DNA of 64,000 bases from QZLE01 sp033852075 (GCA_033852075.1 JAWSVC010000003.1:62001-126000); one strand, 5' to 3'; positions 45,474 to 53,958 are shown, counted from the stretch's first letter. Numbers and translations: made by a program. The notes: generated from the letters alone by a model not told the origin.

Positions 45474-47798
45474 ATGGAAACTACCGAACAAACATATATC
45501 GAACACGAAACCACGGCGATAAAAGAATTTACCGAAAAGGCATACCTGGACTATTCCATGTATGTAATCCTTGATCGCGCACTTCCAAACATTGGCGATG
45601 GCCTGAAACCAGTACAAAGACGTATCATATACGCCATGTCTGAATTAGGTCTAAGTGCCGCATCTAAACACAAAAAATCAGCCCGTACCGTGGGTGATGT
45701 ATTGGGTAAATATCACCCACATGGTGATTCAGCATGTTACGAAGCCATGGTATTAATGGCGCAAAATTTCTCCTATCGCTATACCCTTGTAGATGGCCAG
45801 GGCAACTGGGGATCACCAGATGACCCCAAGTCATTCGCGGCCATGCGTTATACCGAATCAAGATTAACCGGCTACGCAAAAACCTTGCTGGCAGAACTTG
45901 ATCAAGGCACTGTAGAATGGGTTCCAAACTTTGATGGAACCATGCGCGAACCATCACTTCTTCCTGCACGTCTGCCAAATATCTTATTAAATGGCAGTAC
46001 CGGTATCGCAGTAGGAATGGCAACCGACATCCCTCCTCACAATCTGCGTGAAGTAGCTAACGCCTGCATCAAGCTACTAGAAACCCCAAGCTCATCATTA
46101 GATGATATCTGTGAAATAATTCATGGCCCCGACTTCCCAACCGATGCAGAGATCATCACTCCTCGCAATGAAATCATCAACATGTATGCAACCGGGCACG
46201 GTTCTATCAGAATGCGTGCATGCTATGAAATAGAAGAAGGCGATATAGTGATTAACGCCCTGCCGCACCAAGTATCCGGCAATAAAATTCTTGAGCAGAT
46301 CGCACAGCAAATGCAAGCTAAAAAACTACCAATGGTTTCCGACCTGCGAGACGAATCTGACCACGAAAGCCCAACAAGACTAGTAATAACCCCAAGATCA
46401 AATCGCATTGATGTAGAAGCATTAATGAACCACTTATTTGCCACCACCGATCTTGAACGCACCTATCGAGTCAATCTGAACATGATAGGGCTAAACGGCA
46501 GGCCTCAGGTTAAACCGCTAATGGAAATTTTATCCGAGTGGCTGATGTATAGAATAGAAACTGTGCGTAAGCGTCTGCAATGGCGTTTAGACAAAGTTCT
46601 TGATCGTCTGCACATCTTAGATGGTTACCTGATCGCATTCCTTAATATCGACGAAGTTATCGCCATCATCCGTAACGAAGATGAGCCAAAACCAGTTTTA
46701 ATGGAGCGTTTTGGGCTTTCTGATATTCAGGCAGAGGCCGTACTTAACCTTAAACTTCGTAATCTGGCAAAACTGGAAGAATTTAAGATCAAGGCAGAAC
46801 AAGAAGAACTAGCTAAAGAAAGAGATAAGCTGGAACTTATACTTGGTTCTAACCAACGCCTGAAAACTCTGGTCAAAAATGAGATCAAAGAGGATGCAGA
46901 AAACTATGGTGATGAGCGCAGATCCAAAATAGTTGAGCGCTCAGCAGCACAAGCACTTAAACAGACCGATCTTGTTCCAAGTGAAGCTGTAACCACTGTC
47001 ATATCACAGAAGGGATGGGTACGCCTAGCCAAAGGTCATGACATTGATCCAGAATCGCTTAATTATAAATCAGGCGACGAATACCTAGATCATGCTCGCG
47101 GACGCAGCAACCAACAAGCTGTCTTTATCGACAGTTCCGGACGCTCATACTCAACGTCAGCGCACACCCTGCCTTCGGCCAGAGGCCAAGGCGAACCACT
47201 AACTGGCAAGTTCACCCCTCCATCAGGAGCAAACTTCTGCAATACACTGCTTGGCAAAAGTAGCGACCAATACCTTATCGCCTCTAATTTTGGCTACGGT
47301 TTTATCACCAAACTGGAAAACCTTTATTCCAAAAACAAGGCAGGAAAAGCCCTGCTTTCTTTACCAACTGGTTCAGAGGTAATGTCTCCAGTTAAGGTAA
47401 ACAGTATTGAATGCTACAATATCGCCGCCATCTCCAGCGCTGGATACCTACTTATCTTCCCGGTTTCCGAACTACCAATCCTAAACAAAGGAAAAGGCAA
47501 TAAGATCATCGGGGTGCCTCCCGCAAAACTAAAGGCAGGCGAAGAACTGGTAACTACTCTTGCAGTATTTCCACAAGAATCAGCAATAACTCTGCATTGC
47601 GGTCAACGCCATCTAACCATCAAACCCAATGATGTTGAGCTATATCAAGGTGAACGGGGACGCAGAGGCAAAAAACTACCGCGCGGATTCCAAAGAGTTG
47701 ACGAGATAACCTTTTCAGAATCTGAACCAGAAGCTGATTCCATTGAAGAACAACCAAACTCAGAGATTAGCGAACAACCAAAGTTAGATCTGGAATAG
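45474..47798 (+). CDS. parC: DNA topoisomerase IV subunit A
   Basis: ParC is the DNA-cleaving subunit. The breakage-reunion domain has YAMSELGLSAASKHKKSARTVGDVLGKYHPHGDSACYEAMVLMAQ and the catalytic tyrosine in AAMRYTESRL. A quinolone-region serine equivalent to Ser80 of E. coli is replaced in the D(S)-type position by GDSACYEA with Asp/Ser conserved. A degenerate beta-propeller C-terminal domain and an acidic tail follow. The length is 774 aa. It forms an operon with parE. Confidence 0.96.
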   Translation: METTEQTYIEHETTAIKEFTEKAYLDYSMYVILDRALPNIGDGLKPVQRRIIYAMSELGLSAASKHKKSARTVGDVLGKYHPHGDSACYEAMVLMAQNFSYRYTLVDGQGNWGSPDDPKSFAAMRYTESRLTGYAKTLLAELDQGTVEWVPNFDGTMREPSLLPARLPNILLNGSTGIAVGMATDIPPHNLREVANACIKLLETPSSSLDDICEIIHGPDFPTDAEIITPRNEIINMYATGHGSIRMRACYEIEEGDIVINALPHQVSGNKILEQIAQQMQAKKLPMVSDLRDESDHESPTRLVITPRSNRIDVEALMNHLFATTDLERTYRVNLNMIGLNGRPQVKPLMEILSEWLMYRIETVRKRLQWRLDKVLDRLHILDGYLIAFLNIDEVIAIIRNEDEPKPVLMERFGLSDIQAEAVLNLKLRNLAKLEEFKIKAEQEELAKERDKLELILGSNQRLKTLVKNEIKEDAENYGDERRSKIVERSAAQALKQTDLVPSEAVTTVISQKGWVRLAKGHDIDPESLNYKSGDEYLDHARGRSNQQAVFIDSSGRSYSTSAHTLPSARGQGEPLTGKFTPPSGANFCNTLLGKSSDQYLIASNFGYGFITKLENLYSKNKAGKALLSLPTGSEVMSPVKVNSIECYNIAAISSAGYLLIFPVSELPILNKGKGNKIIGVPPAKLKAGEELVTTLAVFPQESAITLHCGQRHLTIKPNDVELYQGERGRRGKKLPRGFQRVDEITFSESEPEADSIEEQPNSEISEQPKLDLE

Positions 47799-47811
47799 GT
47801 TAATAATCATT

Positions 47812-47861
47812 TAATCAACGGGGTATACCGGTTCGTTGTAACTGTTACATCCCGTTGATTA
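47812..47861. repeat. Long-loop inverted repeat after parC
   Basis: TAATCAACGGG and CCCGTTGATTA are perfect 11-bp arms around a 28-nt loop, 14 bp after the parC stop. There is no T-run, so a classical terminator is doubtful; a transcript-end structure or protein site is possible. Confidence 0.55.
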
Positions 47862-48010
47862 TCAATCTTCTCCCCAATAAAACCTTCAAAACATGAATTG
47901 GTTACTATTCTCTTAGTGACATCAGTTGCAAACATAACCCCGCGACCTAGTAAATATATTATCCAAGACCTATTATTCTAATAGTATTCTTCCTAAATGG
48001 GTCAATCTGA

Positions 48011-49903
48011 ATGAACGTGCTTAAGGCAATTGCCTTGTTTTTTATATTATTAATATACGCAAATTCTGCGATATCTGGGAATATTGATGTAAATATTACT
48101 CCTAATAGTTATTCCATTGGCAAACAACTTAAATACCTTAAAGATGAAACCGGAAAATTAACTGCAAATAAACTGATAACTAGGGAAGAAATAAATTGGC
48201 AAGAAGTTTCAAATGACATTCCAAGTTATGGTTTTGATAATTCAAACTTCTGGTTCTCTTTCTCTGTTTCAAATTCATCCAATACCCCCCTCGAAAGAAT
48301 AATTACTATTGGGTACCCTCTTCTGGATAAAATTGATTTTTACCTATATTCGGGAACTAATCTCATAAAACAATTAAAATCTGGAGATAACATTAGCTTT
48401 GACCAAAGACCAATTAAAAGCAGGTATTTCGCATTTCCTTTTAATATTGATTCCAAACAAAACCTAACTGTACTAATAAATATAAAAACTGAAGGATCTA
48501 CCCAACTGCCAATTGATATTGTCGAAAATACAAAATTCCATGAGGAATGCCAAAGGAGCTTGATAATAGACATTATTTTTATTGGAGCTATGCTTGGCGT
48601 AGCCTCATATAACCTAATGTTATTTTTATCTATTCGCGAGGCTAACTACGGCTATATATATTATATTGCATATGTCATTTCATATTCAGCTATGCACATT
48701 ACTATTCGAGGCATTGGCTACCAATGGCTTTGGCCATCATATGTAGGTGGAAATGAAACCATTTTGTTCTTATTCCTCTGCGGAACAATAATATTTTCCA
48801 TCCTATTCAGCATCGACTTCCTTGACCTAAAAAATCAAAAAACCTGGACATATCACGCCCTATCATTATTGCTAACACTAAGTATCGCCACATTTTTATG
48901 TTCTTTCTTAATCAGTTATTCGCTAAAAATTCAAGCCATTGTTATTTTCATAATAATTGGTTCAGTTATCATGTTTTATGCCGGTATTGTTCAATGGTTA
49001 AGGGGCAACCATGCCGCAAAAATTTATTCAATTGCCTGGGCGGTTTTCTGGTTTGGAGCACTATTAATCGGACTTAATAAATTTGGAGTTATTCCTAGAA
49101 CATTCTTAACAGAGTATGCCACACAGATTGGCACAACAATTGTGGCATTTCTACTGTCAATGGCGCTTGCCGAAAGAATAAATTCAGCCAAAAAGAAAAA
49201 TTTCGAACTTCAAGAATTAGCTCTCGAGCATGAAAGAAATGCAAGAGAAGCCAAAGAGCAAGCGTTAGAAGTCCAGAAAAAAGCAAATGAAGAGCTTGAA
49301 AAAAGAGTTAAATCTCGCACTCAAGACCTAGAAAAAGCTCTAAATGAACTGTCCCTAGCCAATGTTGAACTAAATAACCTTAGAACCATTGATTCCTTAA
49401 CTCAAATAAATAATCGAACTCATTTTGATGAAACAATATATAAAGAATGGAAAAGAGCATCTAGATCAGAAGATGACTCTCTATCCCTTATGATGATAGA
49501 CGTAGATCATTTCAAACGGATAAACGACACCTATGGTCACTTAACCGGAGATGAAGTTCTAAAACAAATAGCTCAAATAATCTCATTAACTATTAAGCGA
49601 CCAAGCGACACATTAGCAAGATATGGTGGCGAAGAATTTTCCATAATCCTTCCTCATACAAAATTTGAAGGCGCTATGACACTTGCCGAAAGAGTTCGCA
49701 GCGTATGTGAACAAAGCCAGCTTATTGCTCACAATGCAAAACTTACAGTAACAATTAGCATTGGAGTTTCTACAATTTTGAATTTTGACACCAGCAAATA
49801 TGATATTTCTGACCTAATCAATTCAGCTGATCAAGCCCTCTATAAATCAAAACAAAATGGAAGAAACCAGGTTAATGGCAATATATTGAATGAAAATAAA
49901 TAA
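48011..49903 (+). CDS. 7TMR-DISM membrane diguanylate cyclase
   Basis: This inner-membrane receptor makes cyclic di-GMP. A signal sequence (about 1-22) is followed by a periplasmic 7TMR-DISMED2-type sensor (about 30-160, carbohydrate-binding jelly-roll class). Seven transmembrane helices occupy about 185-385, then a coiled coil (LEHERNAREAKEQALEVQKKANEELEKRV). The GGDEF domain has the active site RYGGEEFSI, and the inhibitory I-site RPSD lies five residues before it, so it should be active and feedback-controlled. It stands alone; its ligand is unknown. Confidence 0.92.
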   Translation: MNVLKAIALFFILLIYANSAISGNIDVNITPNSYSIGKQLKYLKDETGKLTANKLITREEINWQEVSNDIPSYGFDNSNFWFSFSVSNSSNTPLERIITIGYPLLDKIDFYLYSGTNLIKQLKSGDNISFDQRPIKSRYFAFPFNIDSKQNLTVLINIKTEGSTQLPIDIVENTKFHEECQRSLIIDIIFIGAMLGVASYNLMLFLSIREANYGYIYYIAYVISYSAMHITIRGIGYQWLWPSYVGGNETILFLFLCGTIIFSILFSIDFLDLKNQKTWTYHALSLLLTLSIATFLCSFLISYSLKIQAIVIFIIIGSVIMFYAGIVQWLRGNHAAKIYSIAWAVFWFGALLIGLNKFGVIPRTFLTEYATQIGTTIVAFLLSMALAERINSAKKKNFELQELALEHERNAREAKEQALEVQKKANEELEKRVKSRTQDLEKALNELSLANVELNNLRTIDSLTQINNRTHFDETIYKEWKRASRSEDDSLSLMMIDVDHFKRINDTYGHLTGDEVLKQIAQIISLTIKRPSDTLARYGGEEFSIILPHTKFEGAMTLAERVRSVCEQSQLIAHNAKLTVTISIGVSTILNFDTSKYDISDLINSADQALYKSKQNGRNQVNGNILNENK

Positions 49904-49925
49904 TTTTTTGTCACTCGAATGAACG

Positions 49926-50798
49926 TTAGTCCAATCCATGTCTAGAAACCCAAGTAATCGCGACTAGCACCAGCGATGTTGATATCATAACTGGAGAATA
50001 AACGATCGCAGGAATAGCCATAGTCTGATTCTCCAGCATAGTAGTTGCAATCACTATAGCCAAAGCCCCATTTTGAATTCCAACCTCAATCGCGATTGAT
50101 CTACGTTGATCCTCTGGCAATTTGAGAAGCCTTGCGATTATATATCCACCTCCCATAGTGATAAAGCAAAGGGCGTAACCAGCCAATCCAGACTCCTTAA
50201 TATATTCCCAAATAACATCACCTTGCTTAATAAATACCCCAGCAACCAGCACCAATAAAAGAATCATCGAAACAAACTTAACCGGCTTAACCATTTTGCG
50301 CGCCAATTCAGGCTTAAACCGATTAATCACCATGCCGATTGAAATTGGCAATACTGACAATATCAACATAAGAAAACTGCTTTTACTAACCGATATCTTT
50401 GCAACATTCTCAGCCTGACCAAAAGCATCAAGAGATAGCGTTATTGCCAGAGGAATTGTAACGATAGTATACATGCTACTTATAACCGTTAGAGATACTG
50501 AAAGCGCTGCATCACCTCGACACATAAACGCCACCAAATTAGAACCGGGACCACCAGGGCAAGCAGCAAGAATCATCAAACCAACCGATAATTCTGGACG
50601 CATATCAAAAAATACAGCCAATAAATAACCAACAAAAGGAATCAACAACAACTGTAACAAAAAACCAACTATTACAGCCTTGGGGTAACGAATAATCCGC
50701 ATAAAATCATCTTTGGTAAGACACATCCCCATACCTACCATCATCAAGATCAATGCTGCCGGAGCAACCTTTAATATAACTGCCATCATTGAATTCAT
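49926..50798 (-). CDS. BASS-family (bile acid:sodium symporter-like) transporter
   Basis: This is a 290-residue inner-membrane protein with about nine hydrophobic helices. Family features are AACPGGPGSNLVAFMCRGDAALSVSLTVISS (the CPGGxxSN cation/substrate site) and EVGIQNGALAIVIATTML. Bacterial members import organic acids, pantoate or bile acids with sodium; the substrate here is not evident. It converges with the diguanylate cyclase gene. Confidence 0.88.
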   Translation of the reverse strand: MNSMMAVILKVAPAALILMMVGMGMCLTKDDFMRIIRYPKAVIVGFLLQLLLIPFVGYLLAVFFDMRPELSVGLMILAACPGGPGSNLVAFMCRGDAALSVSLTVISSMYTIVTIPLAITLSLDAFGQAENVAKISVSKSSFLMLILSVLPISIGMVINRFKPELARKMVKPVKFVSMILLLVLVAGVFIKQGDVIWEYIKESGLAGYALCFITMGGGYIIARLLKLPEDQRRSIAIEVGIQNGALAIVIATTMLENQTMAIPAIVYSPVMISTSLVLVAITWVSRHGLD

Positions 50799-51043
50799 GC
50801 ATTACCCCTTAGTTTTTGCATATATTATCACAACTACTATTTTTTGAGATTTCAATATTAATACCCAAGGCTGTATTTCCAGAATTACAAACCAAAACCA
50901 CCGGGTCATGTAAAAATATGAAGCATGTTAAATAGCAGAAAATGATTCTATCGTTTGGGAGCTTATTTCTTACGAATAATCTATTATCCACACCCATTAA
51001 AAAAAGAGTGCATGGTTTTACCTGCACTCTTTTGTTTTTTATA
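50799..51043. other. Non-coding gap ending in a strong terminator
   Basis: No credible gene is seen here. A hairpin-T-run terminator (51001-51040) lies upstream of the UPF0158 promoter with no gene in front of it on the plus strand. It may end a small RNA or simply insulate the UPF0158 gene. Confidence 0.4.
51001..51040. terminator. Bidirectional terminator upstream of the UPF0158 gene
   Basis: AAAAAGAGTGCA and TGCACTCTTTT arms enclose a 10-nt loop. T-runs are present on both strands (TTTTGTTTTTT on the plus strand). Confidence 0.85.
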
Positions 51044-51082
51044 TTGAGTCTTTAATATTAACTGACTACTATTATTAGTAGT
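51044..51082 (+). promoter_or_regulatory. Promoter with overlapping palindrome for the UPF0158 gene
   Basis: TTGAGT (51044-51049), 17 bp, TACTAT (51067-51072) fit sigma-70. ACTACTA-TTAT-TAGTAGT (51065-51082) overlaps the -10, a position where a repressor would block transcription. The gene starts at 51107 with AGAGGGATACT before it. Confidence 0.6.
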
Positions 51083-51106
51083 AAACATACAAAATAGAGG
51101 GATACT

Positions 51107-51568
51107 ATGAGTTTGCCAATTAAGTTAAAGGACGTGCTAGATGCACTTATATACACAGAAGACGATTGCACAACCTATATCAACAAAGTTACAGGTGAGA
51201 TTGCAACCATCAGTGACGAAGAATCCAACTATGCTCACGAAGAGATCGACCAAACCTCTCCTGAATGGATAATTGCCGGTAGAGTAAGAGTAAAACAAGT
51301 ACTTGAGTCTGAAGACTTTCTTGAGATGCCATCCAAGTTTGACCTGCATGAAGAAAGTATGATGAAAAATTTCTGTAACACTATAGAAAAAGAAGATGTT
51401 AAGAACTATTTACTAAAGACTTTAGGCAGTTCTTCAGCAGCAGAGAATTTTAGTCAATATGTTGAAAAGTTTGATTTACACAAACAATGGATAACGTATC
51501 GCGACAATTCAATAAAAGATATTGCTATTAAATTCCTTCAGGAAAAATCTATACCATATCAAGACTAA
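51107..51568 (+). CDS. UPF0158 family protein
   Basis: This 153-residue cytoplasmic protein of unknown function belongs to UPF0158 (PF03682): an N-terminal IYTEDDCTTYINKVTGEI segment, then LEMPSKFDLHEESMMKNFCNTI and a C-terminal HKQWITYRDNSIKDIAIKFLQEKSI. It has no catalytic signature or export signal. It ends ten bases before the interrupted thioesterase gene and was probably cotranscribed with it before the transposon arrived. Confidence 0.85.
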   Translation: MSLPIKLKDVLDALIYTEDDCTTYINKVTGEIATISDEESNYAHEEIDQTSPEWIIAGRVRVKQVLESEDFLEMPSKFDLHEESMMKNFCNTIEKEDVKNYLLKTLGSSSAAENFSQYVEKFDLHKQWITYRDNSIKDIAIKFLQEKSIPYQD

Positions 51569-51578
51569 AGGACTTATT

Positions 51579-51626
51579 GTATCTCACACTACTGAACTGG
51601 AAGTTCGTGACTATGAATGCGATATT
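51579..51626 (+). pseudogene. 5' end of a YbgC-like acyl-CoA thioesterase, cut by the transposon
   Basis: These 16 codons read VSHTTELEVRDYECDI. Joined to the fragment after 57247 they give RDYECDIQGVVNNSVYQNYLEHARH, the hotdog-fold 4HBT signature with its catalytic Asp in the ECD part. AAAGGA lies six bases before a GTA codon, where a start codon is expected; GTA may be a decayed GTG or ATG, or an upstream in-frame TTG (51522) or ATT may be used. The reading then runs into the transposon inverted repeat. Confidence 0.85.
51622..51626. repeat. Target site duplication, left copy (ATATT)
   Basis: ATATT abuts the left inverted repeat and is repeated at 57243-57247 after the right one. A five-base duplication is the rule for Tn3-family elements. 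Confidence 0.9.
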
Positions 51627-51659
51627 GGCTATTTTTGCCCATCCCCCGATATGGTTAAA
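51627..51659 (+). repeat. Left terminal inverted repeat
   Basis: The 33-bp repeat starts GGCTATTTTTGCCCATCCCC and matches the reverse complement of 57210-57242 at 32 positions (mismatch at position 27). Confidence 0.92.
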
Positions 51660-51752
51660 AACATCAAGAAAGTAATAAGTGATAGTGACCGGGTAGCTGC
51701 GATAACCGCCAATTTTTGAAAATGATAGAGAGCTCAAATCAAGTCGCGCTCC

Positions 51753-52019
51753 TTACTTAGCAGTTCCGGAAAAACGATATTTGCCGAATATATAATTAAT
51801 CACAAGTACGAAGATAACCAGGGAACAGCCAAAGACAGTTATAAATTCTAAGTCAGAAGCCAGCCCGGGATTTTGCCCGTCATCTATTTTGCTATAAACA
51901 GTCCAAAGCCTCTCTGATAGACCTTGAAATATACTCACGTTATACCATAGATATGTAGTAAGGCAGGTCAATAAAAAACTTGTCACTGCTAGTGTGGTTT
52001 TTTTTAGCCCTTTTTTCAT
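51753..52019 (-). CDS. Small two-TM membrane protein, candidate immunity protein
   Basis: This 88-residue protein has two hydrophobic helices (about 8-27 and 59-78) separated by a 30-residue polar stretch (FQGLSERLWTVYSKIDDGQNPGLASDLE) probably facing the periplasm, and a short basic C-terminus. No family is recognised. Its ATG overlaps the stop of the upstream transpeptidase-like gene as ATGA, so the two are translationally coupled. The coupling, the order effector-then-small-membrane-protein and the periplasmic target of such effectors suggest immunity; this is inference. Confidence 0.6.
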   Translation of the reverse strand: MKKGLKKTTLAVTSFLLTCLTTYLWYNVSIFQGLSERLWTVYSKIDDGQNPGLASDLEFITVFGCSLVIFVLVINYIFGKYRFSGTAK

Positions 52020-52504
52020 TTTACGGTCAGCCTTCCATAATATTCAATTTCGGTACCAGGAATTTTCCCGTTTTTACCATTCTTTATAATGGATTTAAAC
52101 TGAATAAAATCTTTTTCTTCAGAAAACACGACACACCCATCACTTCTTCCTAGCGGGCCTTTAGGATGCATTCTAAACTGACCTCTTTTAATCTTGTTGC
52201 AGTAAACAATATCATCAATCTTTTCATCAATAGCATATAGAGCCAACCACTGGTCCCGTCCAGTAAATAAATCCCTTAAGGGACCAAGCAATCCTCCAGA
52301 CTGTCTATCTATAATATAGTAAACGCCTGTTGGTATTGGCCCATGATTTGGGACACATGCTGATAACTTTTTGTTTCTGTGTTCTCCTGAACCAGAAAAT
52401 GCAGCAAAAGAATTGGAATTACATTTTACTGCGCTCATTTCCTTGCCATTTAGTTCAAACGTACATTCAGTCATTTTCTCACCATTCCTGTGTTGCTTAT
52501 TCAT
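52016..52504 (-). CDS. Tlde1/DUF2778-like L,D-transpeptidase-fold protein, candidate peptidoglycan-targeting effector
   Basis: This 162-residue protein resembles Tlde1 (DUF2778), the antibacterial effectors with L,D-carboxypeptidase/transpeptidase-exchange activity. Seen are FSGSGEHRNKKLSACVPNHGPIPTGVYYI near the N-terminus and the catalytic region FRMHPKGPLGRSDGCVVF, whose His and SDGC cysteine match the YkuD-like active site. No signal peptide is present, as in type VI-delivered effectors. The start may be at 52504 or 52474; both have a plausible ribosome site. It starts 4 bp after the resolvase and overlaps the small membrane protein. Being carried by a Tn3 transposon is unusual. Toxicity and delivery route are inferred. 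Confidence 0.7.
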   Translation of the reverse strand: MNKQHRNGEKMTECTFELNGKEMSAVKCNSNSFAAFSGSGEHRNKKLSACVPNHGPIPTGVYYIIDRQSGGLLGPLRDLFTGRDQWLALYAIDEKIDDIVYCNKIKRGQFRMHPKGPLGRSDGCVVFSEEKDFIQFKSIIKNGKNGKIPGTEIEYYGRLTVK

Positions 52505-52508
52505 ATGA

Positions 52509-53120
52509 TTATGCCTTTAAAACACGCTGCCCATATTCACGAAGTTGTCCAGCTGGATCTACATATTTATATAGAGCTTGCTTACTGATTCCCAGTTCCT
52601 TGCATAGCTCACTAACACTGCAATCCCTGTTTTTCATTGAAGCCTGTGCCAATCGAACTTGAGATTTTGTTAGTTTGAATGTGCGCCCACCTTTACGTCC
52701 TCTGGCTCTTGCGGCTGCAAGTCCTGCTTTTGTGCGCTCACTGATTAATTCCCTTTCAAACTCAGCAAGTGCAGCAAATATTCCAAAAACCAGCTTGCCG
52801 CTGGCGGTTGTGGTATCAATTTCAGCACCTTGGCCAGTCAAAACCTTAAAGCCTATTTCCCTGTCAGCTAGGTTGTGTACTGTATTCACCAGGTGCTTTA
52901 AATTTCTGCCTAGCCGGTCAAGCTTCCATACAATAAGTACATCACCTGGTCTGAGTGCTTTTAAGCAAGCTTCCAGTCCTGGACGATTATCGGATTTACC
53001 GGAAATTTCGTCCTTGTAGATAAATTCTTTGTCTACACCGGCGGCAACCAGAGCATCAACCTGCAAGTCCAACACCTGGCTTCCATCTGATTTTGAAATA
53101 CGAGCATAACCAATAAGCAT
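52509..53120 (-). CDS. tnpR: Serine recombinase, Tn3-type resolvase
   Basis: TnpR resolves cointegrates at the res site. The catalytic N-terminal domain has YARISKSDGSQ (Ser9), KSDNRPGLEACLKALRPGDVLIVWKLDRLGRN and the long helix LVFGIFAALAEFERELISERTKAGLAAARARGRKGGR. A C-terminal Hin-type helix-turn-helix follows (SVSELCKELGISKQALYKY). The length is 203 aa. It is packed between the KilA-N gene (7 bp) and the Tlde1-like gene (4 bp), so the four minus-strand genes form one operon. Confidence 0.94.
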   Translation of the reverse strand: MLIGYARISKSDGSQVLDLQVDALVAAGVDKEFIYKDEISGKSDNRPGLEACLKALRPGDVLIVWKLDRLGRNLKHLVNTVHNLADREIGFKVLTGQGAEIDTTTASGKLVFGIFAALAEFERELISERTKAGLAAARARGRKGGRTFKLTKSQVRLAQASMKNRDCSVSELCKELGISKQALYKYVDPAGQLREYGQRVLKA

Positions 53121-53127
53121 ATTCTAC

Positions 53128-53958
53128 CTACTTTAACTGCTTTAGTTTTTCGATGGATTTGTTTTCAATCAATATTTCCATCTGATTGACAGCAACGCTA
53201 TTTAGCTTTTCCAATCTTTCATTCGATTCAATGCCTTGTGCAATTAGTTCTGCATTAAAACTCTCAAGATTGGATAGCACCACAAGTTGTTCTAGCGTGG
53301 CATAATCACGTATATTGCCTTTCAAATCCGGATTCTCTTTGCGCCAGTCACCGGCTGTTTTACCGAATAAAGCCAAATTCAAAATATCTGCTTCATTGGC
53401 GTAAACAAAGTTTTTGCTTTTAGAGTTAAGCTCCAATTTTGGAACAATATTGGCTTTAATGGATTCCGTATGTATACGGTAATTTACTTTGGCTAATGTG
53501 CGCGAGACATTCCATTCCAGGTTTTTCTGTTCATTTTCTTCCTGCTTTAAACGCTGAAATTCTTTCAATAGGTACAGCTTAAATTCGGCGCTTATCCAGG
53601 ATGCAAATTCAAAAGCGATATCGTGATGTGCATAGGTTCCTCCGTAACGACCGGCTTTTGAAATAATACCAATAGCATTGGTTGCTTTAATCCAGCGTTT
53701 TGGAGTAAGAGAAAAGCTATTTGAACCAGATTCATTTTTAAACCCATCGAATTCGATGGAATTAAAATCTGGATTATGCAGTTGTTCCCATAAGCCAATA
53801 AAATCTATGGTGCTACGATTTCTCATCCAGTTTTGCAAAATGTAATCGCTACGTTCCTGGTCTTTGTATTTGGCAATGTCAGATAAGGAAATGTAATCAT
53901 CCTGTTTGCTGGAAAATACAGATACCTTTATTCCTCTCACCTCAATATTTTGTGCCAT
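53128..53958 (-). CDS. KilA-N domain DNA-binding protein
   Basis: This has an N-terminal KilA-N domain, found in phage and viral DNA-binding proteins: YISLSDIAKYKDQERSDYILQNWMRNRSTIDFIGLWE, then GGTYAHHDIAFEFASWISAEFKLYLLKEFQRLK. The C-terminal half is helical (LNLALFGKTAGDWRKENPDLKGNIRDYATLEQLVVLSNLES). I start it at ATG 53958 (MAQNIEV); a reading up to 54024 adds a basic segment without support. It is the first gene of the minus-strand transposon operon, divergent from tnpA, so it could act as regulator (inference). Confidence 0.82.
   Translation of the reverse strand: MAQNIEVRGIKVSVFSSKQDDYISLSDIAKYKDQERSDYILQNWMRNRSTIDFIGLWEQLHNPDFNSIEFDGFKNESGSNSFSLTPKRWIKATNAIGIISKAGRYGGTYAHHDIAFEFASWISAEFKLYLLKEFQRLKQEENEQKNLEWNVSRTLAKVNYRIHTESIKANIVPKLELNSKSKNFVYANEADILNLALFGKTAGDWRKENPDLKGNIRDYATLEQLVVLSNLESFNAELIAQGIESNERLEKLNSVAVNQMEILIENKSIEKLKQLK

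Noticed and set aside
50809..51027. A minus-strand 72-codon frame upstream of the BASS transporter
   Set aside because: It starts with GTG inside a terminator stem, has no ribosome site and shows no protein-like pattern.
51522..51719. A separate 65-codon gene after the UPF0158 gene
   Set aside because: Its middle is the 5' end of the interrupted thioesterase, and its C-terminal half is translation of the transposon inverted repeat.
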